Notes: generated by a model not told the origin, from the sequence alone. 64,000 nucleotides of DNA from Niallia circulans (GCF_003726095.1 NZ_CP026031.1:4714001-4778000); one strand, 5' to 3'; numbered from the stretch's first letter, positions 44,186-52,857 are shown. Program-made: numbers and translations.

Positions 44186-44892
44186 ATGCTACATACCTAC
44201 TTAGGGGAAACAATCCGTTATGAAATAAATATAAAAATCGTACCTCCATTGGAATAACAATGGATGGCTATGGAAACATTGAAATTTTGGCTCCCAAAAA
44301 GACACCAGACGAATATGTCCATCAAGTACTAGAGCAAAATTGGAACCAAATTCAAACCAGAATAAAAGAAATGCAGACAAGAATGGCAGGTCCACAGAAA
44401 AAGGTATATGAGAATAAAGAGAGATTTCTTTATTTAGGTAATACCTATCCTATTCATATTATCCAAGAAATGGCGGTTGTCCAAGAACAGGTTAAATTCG
44501 AAGAGGACAAGCTGTGTATCTATATAAAAGAGTATGATAAGAAAAAAATAAAAAAATTATTAAAAAGGTATTATTATCAGCAAAGTAAGTCTTTAGTGGA
44601 AGAGAGGGTCTCCTTCTATCAAAGTAACTTTAAAACAAAGCCTCGGTCGATACGGATTACGGATAGCAAAACTAATTGGGGCACCTGTGATTCTAATTTC
44701 CAATTAACCTTCAATTGGAGGTTAGCGATGGCTCCAATTGAGGTAATTGATTATGTTGTTGTTCATGAAATGTGTCACATGGTTCATCTTAATCATGATC
44801 GCTCTTTTTGGAGACTTGTTGGGAAGATAATGCCTAACTACAAGGAGAAAGAGAAGTGGCTAGCTTTATCTAATTGGAAAATGACAGTCTAG
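44186..44892 (+). CDS. YgjP/DUF45-type zinc metallopeptidase, frameshifted near its start
   Basis: A SprT/WLM-type peptidase domain with the zinc motif HEMCHMVHLNH in VVVHEMCHMV and a downstream YgjP signature (RITDSKTNWGTCDSNF). The natural start appears to be the ATG at 44186 after AAAGGTAG, giving MLHTYLGETIRYEINIK. That frame ends at 44256, while the homologous continuation NRTSIGITMDGYG lies in the frame used downstream. Adding one A to the A5 run near 44231 restores a single protein of about 235 residues. Without it, translation could only begin inside, at the ATG of codon 44260 (210 aa, catalytic domain intact). It could be a sequence error, a recent mutation or slippage. Confidence 0.75.
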
Positions 44893-44918
44893 TTATATAA
44901 GGGGAGAAAACAGAATTT

Positions 44919-44952
44919 TGACTGGAGCATTAATCCAGTCTTTTTTCTTTTT
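44919..44952 (+). terminator. terminator after the metallopeptidase gene
   Basis: GACTGGA and TCCAGTC pair around a 7-nt loop, followed by TTTTTTCTTTTTT. Confidence 0.85.
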
Positions 44953-45000
44953 TGAATGATGGAGGTTGATAGCTTAAAAGCTATCATTAATTTCTTGTAC

Positions 45001-45315
45001 TTTGGCTGATAAGAGCTAAAGTTTGGCTGATAAGAGCTGGAGTTTGGCTGATAAATTCTAGGTTTGGCTGATAAGAGCTGGAGTTTGGCTGATAAGAGCT
45101 GGAGTTTGGCTGATAAATTCTAGGTTTGGCTGATAAGAGTTGAAGTTTGGCTGATAAATTCCAGGTTTGGCTGATAAGAGTTGAAGTTTGGCTGATAAAT
45201 TCCAGGTTTGGCTGATAAGAGCTGGAGTTTGGCTGATAAATCCCAGGTTTGGCTGATAAGAGCTGGAGTTTGGCTGATAAGAGCTGGAGTTTGGCTGATA
45301 AGCCCTTAACTTTGG
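45001..45315. repeat. tandem repeat array, 20/21-bp units, 15 exact cores plus one decayed
   Basis: TTTGGCTGATAA recurs 15 times without change, followed by one decayed copy (TTTGGCTAAT). Two tail types follow the core: a 21-bp unit ending GAGCTGGAG (or GAGTTGAAG, GAGCTAAAG) and a 20-bp unit ending ATTCCAGG or ATTCTAGG. The tails are partly complementary (CTGGA with TCCAG), so adjacent units can fold. There are no unique spacers and no cas genes, so this is not a CRISPR. It lies between a terminator and the 3' end of the LysR gene. Confidence 0.95.
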
Positions 45316-45354
45316 CTAATATCCTAAAAATATCTTACCTCTTTTGCAAATGTC

Positions 45355-46245
45355 TCAGTTCTTTTTATTAATTTCCTTAAACGAATCAATCATATGCTGC
45401 CGAAATTGTCTTGCTACATATGAATAATGTCTATTTTTTAACCAAGCGAAACCAACCATTTGATAACAATGGGGATTTTTTAAACGAATGATTTTACTAT
45501 TAGTTAGTTGTTTTCCTAAAAAAGAATACTGAGGATAAAAGGAAATACCTTGTCCTTCGTCAACGAGCTGCAGAACTATCGACAGTTCCGTTCCTTCAAA
45601 TACAATATTAGGTGTAAAGCCAGCTTGTATACAACATTGTTCAAACATACTTGTAGATTCTAATCCTGACTTATAGCCAATAAATCGTTCATTTTTTACA
45701 TCTTGCAAATCAATTTCATCTAAGTGTGCTAGTCGATGGTTTTTTGGAACGATTAAATCCAACCGTTCTTTTAAGATAGGCAGCCATTCTATATCCGGCC
45801 CTGTTATGGGTGTATTAGAAACGCATAATTCAATTTCTCCCCGCATTAACCGTTCCTTTGCAATAAAATCAGGTAATATCGATTGTTGAATCCGTACATT
45901 GGGTCTTCTTTCATAGAAACGTTTGAATATAGAAGGAAGAATAGTGGAACTCATGACACTAACCGATACTTGATCTTCCTCTATTTCAGCCATTTCTTGA
46001 ATTGTTTCATGGGCGTCTTCTAAGATTCTTAGAGCGTGTTCTACTTCTTTCGCATAAAACTTCCCATAATTATTCAACCGAATATTCTTCCCATTTCTAT
46101 TGAATAAAGGAACACCTAAATCCTCTTCTAATCTAGCGATTGTTTTGCTTAGTGATGATTGTGAAATATCTAAATGAAGTGCTGCTTGAGACATATGCTC
46201 AGTCTTGGCAACAGTTAGAAAGTAGTGTAACTGTAATAATTGCAT
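45355..46245 (-). CDS. LysR-family transcription regulator
   Basis: A 296-residue regulator. It has an N-terminal winged helix (LLQLHYFLTVAKTEHMSQAA, then SQSSLSKTIARLEEDLGVPLF) and a two-lobed effector-binding domain from about residue 90. It is transcribed divergently from the zinc alcohol dehydrogenase gene, with 137 bp between the two starts, the standard layout for a LysR protein controlling its neighbour. The effector is unknown. An exact T-N11-A dyad stands 12 bp from its start. Confidence 0.9.
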   Translation of the reverse strand: MQLLQLHYFLTVAKTEHMSQAALHLDISQSSLSKTIARLEEDLGVPLFNRNGKNIRLNNYGKFYAKEVEHALRILEDAHETIQEMAEIEEDQVSVSVMSSTILPSIFKRFYERRPNVRIQQSILPDFIAKERLMRGEIELCVSNTPITGPDIEWLPILKERLDLIVPKNHRLAHLDEIDLQDVKNERFIGYKSGLESTSMFEQCCIQAGFTPNIVFEGTELSIVLQLVDEGQGISFYPQYSFLGKQLTNSKIIRLKNPHCYQMVGFAWLKNRHYSYVARQFRQHMIDSFKEINKKN

Positions 46246-46256
46246 ACGAACCCCTC

Positions 46257-46269
46257 TTATGAATCATAA
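46257..46269. promoter_or_regulatory. LysR-type T-N11-A dyad
   Basis: TTATGA-A-TCATAA is a perfect 13-bp dyad with the T-N11-A form LysR proteins recognise. It lies in the divergent intergenic region next to the regulator's own start codon, so it probably serves autoregulation. Confidence 0.5.
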
Positions 46270-46382
46270 TAAATATATATATTCCTTTGCTTCTATTGTA
46301 TCCATTTTCGGAAAGGATTACGATAAAAACGAATTCACAAATTTGTCACATTTAAATTGAATATATTTAAGGAGTAGATCGT

Positions 46383-47471
46383 ATGAAGATTAAAGCAGCC
46401 GTTACCCCAGGGCAAGGTAAAGATTTTCTTTTAGAAGAAGTAGAATTAGCTGCCCCAAAAGCAAATGAAGTATTAGTGAAAATTGTTGCAACAGGTGTAT
46501 GTCATACAGATGCTGTTGCCCGTGATGCAGCAATTGCTCCACTACCTGCAGTACTGGGACATGAAGGAGCAGGGATTGTTGAAGAAGTTGGTTCAGGCGT
46601 TACACGTCTAGCAAAAGGGGATCATGTTGTATTATCCTTTGCACATTGTGGACACTGTGAAAATTGTTTAACAGGTCATCCAACTGTTTGTGAAACGTTT
46701 AATGACTTGAACTTTGGTGGCGCTCATGATGATCATACACATCGCTTATCTAAAGATGGTAAACCACTTTCCACTTTCTTTGGTCAATCTTCCTTTGGTA
46801 CATTTGCGATTGCCCATGAACGTAACGTTGTTAAAGTGGATAAAGAGGTAGATTTAGCGCTTTTAGGACCTTTAGGCTGTGGAATCCAAACAGGAGCGGG
46901 TACTGTTTTAAATAAAATCAAGCCTGAATTTGGAGCTACTATTGCTATTTATGGTGCAGGTGCTGTTGGCTTAAGTGCTATTATGGCTGCTAAAATAGTT
47001 GGCTGTAAAACAATCATTGCTGTTGATATTCATGATTCACGGTTAGAGCTTGCCAAAGAACTTGGTGCAACACATACATTCAACGGAACAAAAGTAGATG
47101 TTGTTAAAGAAATTAAGGAATTAACAACTGGCGGAACAAAATATGCAGTCGATACAACTGGCTTTCCTCCAGTAGTACGTCAATGCTTACAAGCATTGCG
47201 TCCATTAGGTGTGGCAGCGGTAGTGGGAGTTACACCTGAAATGAATATTGATGTTCATAATGATATAATGGCAGAAGGAAAAACAATGATGGGTGTAATT
47301 GAAGGGGACTCTGTACCAAATGTTTTTATCCCACAGCTAGTAGAATACTACAAAAACGGTCAATTTCCATTTGACAAATTAGTTAAATTCTATGACTTTG
47401 ATCAAATTAATGAGGCTTTCGAAGCTTCTAAAAATGGAGAAGTCATTAAACCGATTTTACGAATAAGTTAA
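46383..47471 (+). CDS. zinc-dependent alcohol dehydrogenase (aryl-alcohol type)
   Basis: A medium-chain NAD(P)-dependent dehydrogenase of 362 residues. Catalytic zinc ligands are the Cys in TGVCHTD (about residue 38), the His in LGHEGAG and the Cys in LLGPLGCGIQTG. Four structural-zinc cysteines lie in HCGHCENCLTGHPTVC. The nucleotide-binding motif is IYGAGAVGLSAI, with an acidic AVDIHDSRL after it, pointing to NAD. The GGAHDDHTHRLSKDG and FFGQSSFGTFAI segments are typical of the aryl-alcohol (benzyl) dehydrogenase branch, so aromatic alcohols are plausible substrates. It follows AAGGAG, is divergent from a LysR gene, and ends at a terminator at 47488. Confidence 0.88.
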   Translation: MKIKAAVTPGQGKDFLLEEVELAAPKANEVLVKIVATGVCHTDAVARDAAIAPLPAVLGHEGAGIVEEVGSGVTRLAKGDHVVLSFAHCGHCENCLTGHPTVCETFNDLNFGGAHDDHTHRLSKDGKPLSTFFGQSSFGTFAIAHERNVVKVDKEVDLALLGPLGCGIQTGAGTVLNKIKPEFGATIAIYGAGAVGLSAIMAAKIVGCKTIIAVDIHDSRLELAKELGATHTFNGTKVDVVKEIKELTTGGTKYAVDTTGFPPVVRQCLQALRPLGVAAVVGVTPEMNIDVHNDIMAEGKTMMGVIEGDSVPNVFIPQLVEYYKNGQFPFDKLVKFYDFDQINEAFEASKNGEVIKPILRIS

Positions 47472-47487
47472 TATCATAACTTGATTA

Positions 47488-47518
47488 GAAAAACCTTCTT
47501 GTTGGAAGGTTTTTTCTT
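47488..47518 (+). terminator. terminator after the alcohol dehydrogenase gene
   Basis: AGAAAAACCTTC and GAAGGTTTTTTCT pair around a short loop with a T run. Confidence 0.85.
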
Positions 47519-47805
47519 AATAGGCAAATTTGCTTAGTGGGAAGATCGTTGTTTAAAGGATGGTATAGGTAGTCTTTTACGTGTATACTAAATACATAAA
47601 ATAGGGGAAAGTGGCGTTCAGTTGGACGCCGCTTCTTTATATATAAAACAGTATTTTTATTTTAATATCACTACCTCAATTTATAGGCCTCTTAGGCCTC
47701 TGAGAACCTTTCTCTGCTTACCCGACTATTTTCCTGAAAAATTGGTAAAGGGAACTTTTCACTCTTAGCATTCGTAATCCCTTATGAAGAAATGGAGGGG
47801 GAAAA
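47519..47805. other. non-coding interval with one hairpin
   Basis: AAGTGGCGT and ACGCCGCTT form a 9-bp stem near 47610-47636, followed by a TA-rich tail. It could end a short transcript, but no gene or clear promoter goes with it. A direct repeat of AGGCCTCT occurs near 47690. Confidence 0.45.
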
Positions 47806-47856
47806 ATGGCTTTGAAAAGGAAGAGAAATAACAAATATAAACAAAATAAGAAATAA
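47806..47856 (+). CDS. 16-residue basic peptide with a strong ribosome binding site
   Basis: ATG at 47806 follows GGAGGGGG at ideal spacing and encodes MALKRKRNNKYKQNKK before a stop. It is almost entirely Lys, Arg, Asn and Gln. It may be a genuine tiny basic protein or a leader peptide for the membrane protein gene 20 bp downstream. No family is known to me. Confidence 0.35.
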   Translation: MALKRKRNNKYKQNKK

Positions 47857-47876
47857 ACGGAAACCTAGCGAGATAA

Positions 47877-48368
47877 ATGGACAGAAGGCCATTATCCCTT
47901 CCTATTCTTTTTTTGAAGGATGTAATGGTAACGGTTATTTGGGGAGGAATATTTATCGTTCCAGGCCTTTTTGTTCTCGTTATAAGTATCTATCTCATCC
48001 TAACTAAAAAGGCCGCGAGTCCCCAAAAATTAGCCTGGATTGCGCCGTTCCTCACGTTAATATTATTAGGTTTGGGTTACGCTTTCATAGGAATAGGCTG
48101 GAGTGATAATGTAGCAGCTTCTTTAGATTACTTTGAAAAGGGAGCAGAAGAAAAGGTCATTATTTTAGAAGAATACAAGGTAGACTATCCTTCTGGAATG
48201 TATGGCGGAGCAATTGATTATGTGTATACAGGAGTGGATGGTGAAAAATTGATAACGAATACCGATTTTAACATACAAGTATTCCAAAATGAAAAATATG
48301 AAATTCGTTACTTACCTCGGACCAAGTATATCATGGGAATAAGCCATATAAAGGAGGAGAATTTTTGA
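47877..48368 (+). CDS. membrane protein with a DUF3592-like extracytoplasmic domain
   Basis: About 163 residues. Two N-terminal transmembrane helices (about 17-42 and 53-72) are followed by a beta-rich domain (EYKVDYPSGMYGGAIDYVYT, YEIRYLPRTKYIMGI). Its pattern resembles DUF3592-type domains with the YLP motif. Function is unknown. The start is uncertain: ATG 47877 has a weak site, and ATG 47925 has GAAGGA but close spacing. Its stop overlaps the TTG of the next gene, so the two are coupled. Confidence 0.5.
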   Translation: MDRRPLSLPILFLKDVMVTVIWGGIFIVPGLFVLVISIYLILTKKAASPQKLAWIAPFLTLILLGLGYAFIGIGWSDNVAASLDYFEKGAEEKVIILEEYKVDYPSGMYGGAIDYVYTGVDGEKLITNTDFNIQVFQNEKYEIRYLPRTKYIMGISHIKEENF

Positions 48369-48904
48369 ATTTTGTTGCCTGGATGATTGTTGCTAGTGAA
48401 ATAGGCTTTTGGATTGTGATTATTTTAGGATTACTAATTAGATATGTTTTTAAAAGAGAGAAATTAGGCTTTTTCTTTTTAGCACTAACACCAGTAATTG
48501 ATTTGCTTTTGTTGATTACAACAAGTTTGGATATGTATCGAGGAGCTACCGCCACCACTGCACATGCCATTGCAGCTGTTTATATAGGCGTTTCGATCGC
48601 ATTTGGAAAAGACATGATTAAATGGGCGGATGAGAGATTTCGTTATTACGTCGCCAAACAAGGAACTAAACCTATTTCATTGTTTGGGATGGCATATGCT
48701 AAGCATTACTTGAAAAGTTGGGGGAAACATGTGCTAGCTTATGCTATTGGGGCAGGGATATTACTAGGCTTAATTTTTTTCATCAAGGATACTGCTCGCA
48801 CAGAAGCACTAGACGGTGTACTAAAATTATGGACAGTAGTATTAGGCATTGACTTGATTATCGCGATTTCCAATTTTATTTGGCCAAAAAAGAAAAAGGG
48901 TTAG
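48365..48904 (+). CDS. YmcC-like membrane protein
   Basis: A 179-residue polytopic protein with four to five helices. It starts with TTG at 48365, strongly supported by GGAGGAG just upstream and by the overlap with the preceding stop. Segments such as GVSIAFGKDMIKWADERFRYY and KAISLFGMAYAK-type sequence after the third helix recall B. subtilis YmcC. Function is unknown. It is probably co-transcribed with the preceding membrane gene. Confidence 0.65.
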   Translation: MNFVAWMIVASEIGFWIVIILGLLIRYVFKREKLGFFFLALTPVIDLLLLITTSLDMYRGATATTAHAIAAVYIGVSIAFGKDMIKWADERFRYYVAKQGTKPISLFGMAYAKHYLKSWGKHVLAYAIGAGILLGLIFFIKDTARTEALDGVLKLWTVVLGIDLIIAISNFIWPKKKKG

Positions 48905-48924
48905 AGGAAGAATTTTTCTTCCTC
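48904..48924. terminator. hairpin between convergent genes
   Basis: GAGGAAGAA and TTCTTCCTC form a 9-bp perfect stem with a 3-nt loop at the stop codon of the YmcC-like gene. No long T run follows, so it may work weakly. Confidence 0.4.
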
Positions 48925-48931
48925 CATCATC

Positions 48932-49513
48932 TTATTCATTAATATTTAGGGCAATTTCTTCTAATTCTTCTTTTACTTGGCCAATAAGGGAAATAGCCGA
49001 TCCAACGGCTTGAATCCAGCTGCCTAATACACCGATATTTTGTTGATCATGGTTACTTATTTCATGTAATTGTTCTGTTCCACTTATCGCTTGTAAAGAA
49101 TTCCCGATTCCCTGTAATAAACCACCAATTATATTTTCGATTCTTCCATCTGCTGTATGATCAAAAAATTCATCTGTAAGTCCGACAAAGCTTCCTAATG
49201 CTTGAAGCCAATTCCCTGTAATAATTAATTTCTGCTCTGTTGGGGTGTTGCTCCATTTATAAAGAAGTAAGCCGGTTACAACCGTTGAATTTCCAATTGC
49301 CTGAATTTCATCTCCTAGCTTTTCTAATGAAATAGTCCCTTGTCCGTCAGCTTGCAATGCGCTGCCTGTTCCTTGTAATATATTGCCAACTAAACGAAGC
49401 TGATAATTTGTTTCTCTAGACAAGTGGAAGGAGGGGGTACTTCCGATAGCTGCTTGGATAGTACCAATCGTATTGATAGCTGATCCGAATATCTCTTTAA
49501 AATGACCATTCAT
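48932..49513 (-). CDS. DUF6944-type repetitive protein
   Basis: A 193-residue protein built from recurring glycine-rich helices of the form W-[IL]-Q-A-[LV]-G-[SN]-x3-[LI] (for example NWLQALGSFVGLTDEFF, SWIQAVGSAISLIGQV, NILQGTGSALQADGQ). About six to seven units of roughly 30 residues are visible. It matches a family of repetitive Bacillaceae proteins annotated DUF6944. There is no signal peptide, and its role is unknown. It is transcribed towards the YmcC-like gene. Confidence 0.65.
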   Translation of the reverse strand: MNGHFKEIFGSAINTIGTIQAAIGSTPSFHLSRETNYQLRLVGNILQGTGSALQADGQGTISLEKLGDEIQAIGNSTVVTGLLLYKWSNTPTEQKLIITGNWLQALGSFVGLTDEFFDHTADGRIENIIGGLLQGIGNSLQAISGTEQLHEISNHDQQNIGVLGSWIQAVGSAISLIGQVKEELEEIALNINE

Positions 49514-49601
49514 TCCATATCAACCGCCCATTCCCTTTACACTAACTAACATATTCAAAAATGTTTTAAATGGGATAAAAACGAGCTGGATATAATAAAA
49601 A

Positions 49602-49638
49602 CAACTTGGAATAAAGTTTCCAAGTTGTTTTTTCAAAA
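49602..49638. terminator. terminator of the 79-residue protein gene
   Basis: AACAACTTGGAA and TTCCAAGTTGTT form a 12-bp stem with A and T tracts outside, active in either direction. Confidence 0.8.
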
Positions 49639-49652
49639 AGAAGATAATCCTT

Positions 49653-49892
49653 TTATTTGCTGCCGAAGCTTCCAGAAAACTGCTTTACTACTGCTTGGAT
49701 TTCCTCTAATCTTTCTGGTTTTATTAGACTGATCATTTTAGGCAGAAACTGTTCGATATCATTTTTGGAAAAAGTACCCTCATCTTGTTTTCGGAAGTTA
49801 TCCATTAGTATAGCCTTTGCTTCTTCTTCTTTCCCCTCTTGTACTCGCTGTAAGATAAAAGCTAAAAACTTTTCTTGCCCTTGCTTGTCCAT
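49653..49892 (-). CDS. small cytoplasmic protein of unknown function
   Basis: A 79-residue, charged, all-helical protein (KFLAFILQRVQEGKEEEAKA, EQFLPKMISLIKPERLEEIQ). It has a good ribosome binding site (AGGAGGACAAC) and its own terminator, so expression is likely. I do not recognise the family. Bacillus genomes carry similar short conserved proteins of unknown role. Confidence 0.65.
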   Translation of the reverse strand: MDKQGQEKFLAFILQRVQEGKEEEAKAILMDNFRKQDEGTFSKNDIEQFLPKMISLIKPERLEEIQAVVKQFSGSFGSK

Positions 49893-50153
49893 TTCGTTGT
49901 CCTCCTAATTGTATATCTCTTTGCTTAGTATAAACGTAAAAGCTATTCTCTAAAATATCATTTTTTTATAAGGAAAATAAGTAGATCGAAAAATGAGATT
50001 CTGGCTAAGCTATTCTTTTTTTAGGATGTGCTATGTCGTGTTATGATTAGTTCTAAATATGGGTAGACAGGATTATAGAATAAGCTTCTATCTGTTAGTG
50101 AAAGAGGCGGGGTATGAGTAGTCCTACAATTTAAATAAGGAGAAACAAATGCA

Positions 50154-51113
50154 ATGATAAAATTTGAAAATGTATCAAAAAGATACACTGATGGAACAGC
50201 AGCAGTTGATTCGATTGAATTTGAAATTAAGCAAGGGGAATTTTTTGTAATTATCGGACCAAGTGGTTGTGGAAAAACAACGACATTGAAGATGATTAAT
50301 CGTTTAATTCCTCTTTCAGATGGCACCATTTATATAAAGGGAAAAAAGATAAGCGAATATGATATTCATGAATTACGGTGGAATATTGGCTATGTTCTCC
50401 AACAAATTGCCTTGTTTCCCCATATGACAATTGAAGAGAATATCGCAATCGTACCTGAATTAAAACAGTGGGAAAGAGACAGAATTAAACAAAGAACCGA
50501 GGAGCTTTTAGATATGGTTGGTCTCGATCATCAAACATATGCCAATCGAAAGCCTAGTGAACTGTCAGGAGGAGAGCAGCAAAGAGTTGGGGTTATTCGT
50601 GCTCTTGCGGCAGATCCGGAGATTCTATTAATGGATGAACCCTTTAGTGCCTTGGATCCGCTTAGCCGTGAAAAGTTACAAGATGATATGTTGGATTTAA
50701 AGAAAAATCTAAAAAAAACGACTGTATTTGTTACACATGATATGAAAGAGGCTTTAAAACTAGCAGATAGAATTTGCATTATGAAGAAAGGGAAGATCGT
50801 TCAGATAGGCACCCCCCAAGAACTTATCACAAATCCTACTAATGACTTTGTGAAGAACTTTGTTGGAAATAAACATGATAGCTGGAGCAATGATTTTCAA
50901 CTGAAGGACTTATTAGAGCCAATTATTGAAAAAGAGGATAAGCAAATAAATCAAGTGAGTGCCCCAATTACTACCACTATGCAAGAGATAGTGGATATGC
51001 TAGTGAAGTATGAACAAGTAATAATCGAACGAGATGGAACGCCAATTGGATTGGTTAATCGCAGGTCAATGATGAAATATGTATCTTCTAGACTACTTCA
51101 GAAAGGGGTGTAA
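50154..51113 (+). CDS. opuFA: osmoprotectant ABC transporter ATPase (OpuFA/OpuCA-like)
   Basis: The ATPase of a glycine betaine/carnitine/choline-type importer, 319 residues. It has Walker A GPSGCGKTT (about residue 37), signature LSGGEQQRVGVIRALA, Walker B ILLMDEPFSALD and the switch His in VFVTHDMKEAL. A single CBS-like region (about 265-315: TMQEIVDMLVKYEQVIIERD) ends it, shorter than the tandem CBS of OpuCA. It lies 3 bp before a fused permease/binding-protein gene, the two-gene layout of OpuF and Listeria BilE. It powers uptake of compatible solutes under osmotic stress. Confidence 0.85.
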   Translation: MIKFENVSKRYTDGTAAVDSIEFEIKQGEFFVIIGPSGCGKTTTLKMINRLIPLSDGTIYIKGKKISEYDIHELRWNIGYVLQQIALFPHMTIEENIAIVPELKQWERDRIKQRTEELLDMVGLDHQTYANRKPSELSGGEQQRVGVIRALAADPEILLMDEPFSALDPLSREKLQDDMLDLKKNLKKTTVFVTHDMKEALKLADRICIMKKGKIVQIGTPQELITNPTNDFVKNFVGNKHDSWSNDFQLKDLLEPIIEKEDKQINQVSAPITTTMQEIVDMLVKYEQVIIERDGTPIGLVNRRSMMKYVSSRLLQKGV

Positions 51114-51116
51114 GGG

Positions 51117-52631
51117 ATGAAGGAGCTGACACAAGTATTTCAAGACAGAAAGGCTGAATTAGCAAGTGCGCTGTTTGAGCATATTCAAATATCCTTCATT
51201 GCTCTCTTTTTTGCAGTCATTATTGCTATTCCACTAGGAATTTATATTACTAGACATAGAAAGGTGGCCGAAGGGATAGTAGGAATCACATCTGTTATTC
51301 AAACAATTCCTTCCTTGGCATTATTAGGTATTCTGATTCCATTATTCGGAATTGGCAGAGTGCCAGCAATTATTGCTTTAGTTGCATATGCCTTGCTGCC
51401 AATTTTAAGAAATACATATACAGGAATTAAAGAAGTAGATCCGTCCTTAATTGAAGCGGCTCGAGCGATGGGGATGAATACACGAAGAAGATTATTTAAG
51501 GTAGAAATTCCTCTTGCGATGCCAGTTATTATGGCGGGGATTCGGACAGCCATGGTATTAATTGTAGGAACAGCCACTCTTGCAGCTTTAATTGGAGCTG
51601 GAGGTCTTGGCGATATTATTCTATTAGGTATTGATCGTAATAACACAAATCTAATTCTTCTAGGGGCAATTCCAGCAGCATTGCTTGCTCTTCTGTTTGA
51701 CTACTTATTGAAAAAATTTGAGCAGCTATCCTATAAAAAAGCCTTTATTTCTATTGGAGTGATTGCACTTTTATCGCTTGTAATAATCTTAATGCCATTA
51801 ATAGGACAGAAGGATGAAGAGATTGTTATTGGAGGGAAATTAGGGTCTGAGCCCGAAATTCTCATTAATATGTATAAAATACTTATTGAAGAAAAAACAG
51901 ATTTACAAGTAGAGCTGAAGCCGGGATTAGGAAAAACCTCTTTTGTGTTTCAAGCATTGCAAACAGGAAGCATTGATCTTTATCCGGAATTTACAGGGAC
52001 GGCTATTTCTGAATTTTTAAAGGAAACGGCTACTAGCACAAATCGGGAGGAAGTGTATCGACAAGCGAGGGATGGGATGTTAGAAAAATATCAAATGATA
52101 ATGTTAGAGCCAATGCAGTATAATAACACCTATGCATTAGCAGTTTCCAAGAATCTTGCAGACCAATTTCAGCTAGAATCTATCTCTGACTTGAAGGGGA
52201 TAGAAGAGCAAATACAGGCAGGTTTTACATTGGAATTTTCAGATCGTGAAGATGGCTATCAAGGTATCCAGTATCTTTATGGACTTACTTTTCCTAATCT
52301 TGTAACAATGGAGCCTAAATTACGCTATGTAGCAGTTGAATCAGGTGAAATTAACTTAGTCGATGCCTACTCCACAGATAGTGAGTTGCAACAATACCAA
52401 TTAAAGGTGCTAGAAGACGATCAAAATTTATTCCCACCATACCAAGGGGCTCCTTTAATGAAAGAAGAAACGGCAAAAGAGCATCCTGAAATGGTAGAAG
52501 CACTAAACCAGTTAGCGGGAAAAATAAGCGATGACGATATGAGAAAAATGAATTATCAAGTAAATGTAGAAGGGGAAAGTCCGCGTGAAGTTGCCGAACA
52601 ATATTTGGAAAACGCGGGTATTGTTCAATAG
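51117..52631 (+). CDS. opuFB: fused permease and substrate-binding protein of osmolyte transporter (OpuFB-like)
   Basis: A 504-residue fusion. Residues 1-215 are an ABC permease with six helices and the EAA loop EAARAMGMNTRRRLFKVEIPLAMPVIMAG. A further helix (about 215-235) tethers an extracellular substrate-binding domain (about 240-500: GGKLGSEPEILINMYKILIEEKTD, GSIDLYPEFTGTAISEF, PPYQGAPLM). Tyr residues in the latter part could form the usual aromatic cage for quaternary ammonium compounds. OpuC-type systems split these parts over three genes; the fusion is diagnostic of OpuF/BilE-like systems. Substrate (betaine, carnitine, bile salt-type) cannot be fixed from sequence. Confidence 0.88.
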   Translation: MKELTQVFQDRKAELASALFEHIQISFIALFFAVIIAIPLGIYITRHRKVAEGIVGITSVIQTIPSLALLGILIPLFGIGRVPAIIALVAYALLPILRNTYTGIKEVDPSLIEAARAMGMNTRRRLFKVEIPLAMPVIMAGIRTAMVLIVGTATLAALIGAGGLGDIILLGIDRNNTNLILLGAIPAALLALLFDYLLKKFEQLSYKKAFISIGVIALLSLVIILMPLIGQKDEEIVIGGKLGSEPEILINMYKILIEEKTDLQVELKPGLGKTSFVFQALQTGSIDLYPEFTGTAISEFLKETATSTNREEVYRQARDGMLEKYQMIMLEPMQYNNTYALAVSKNLADQFQLESISDLKGIEEQIQAGFTLEFSDREDGYQGIQYLYGLTFPNLVTMEPKLRYVAVESGEINLVDAYSTDSELQQYQLKVLEDDQNLFPPYQGAPLMKEETAKEHPEMVEALNQLAGKISDDDMRKMNYQVNVEGESPREVAEQYLENAGIVQ

Positions 52632-52679
52632 GGAAACATTGCTATTTCTGCCATAAGCCTTTTCAAAAGAAAACGGAGC

Positions 52680-52790
52680 AAACTGAATATACGTAGACTC
52701 CCTATGGGAGATTGACCCCACAGCACTTGCGAACGCCACATGGAACACGGTGTATATTCAGTCTGCGGGTGATGAGCTGATATATCTATT
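52680..52790. repeat. structured Bacillaceae repeat element
   Basis: ACTGAATATAC near 52681 pairs with GTATATTCAGT near 52755, enclosing CTCCC-TAT-GGGAG and a GACCCCACAGCAC segment. The GC-richer core resembles the common Bacillaceae element (ACTCCTGCGGGA, then GACCCCGCAG). It has no coding potential and lies behind the OpuF-like operon. Confidence 0.5.
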
Positions 52791-52805
52791 CTTAAAATAA
52801 ATAGT

Positions 52806-52857
52806 CCTCCAAACAAATAAACGAATGTTTTAATACGTACGTATATTTGTTTGGAGG
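52806..52857. terminator. 14-bp hairpin, terminator of the small minus-strand gene
   Basis: CCTCCAAACAAATA and TATTTGTTTGGAGG are perfect complements around a 24-nt loop, which contains a second palindrome (TACGTACGTA). It starts 2 bp after the stop of the 40-residue gene on the minus strand. Confidence 0.6.

Noticed and set aside
45001..45315. Regular repeats that could be taken for a CRISPR array
   Set aside because: The units are contiguous 20/21-mers with no unique spacers, and there are no cas genes in the window.
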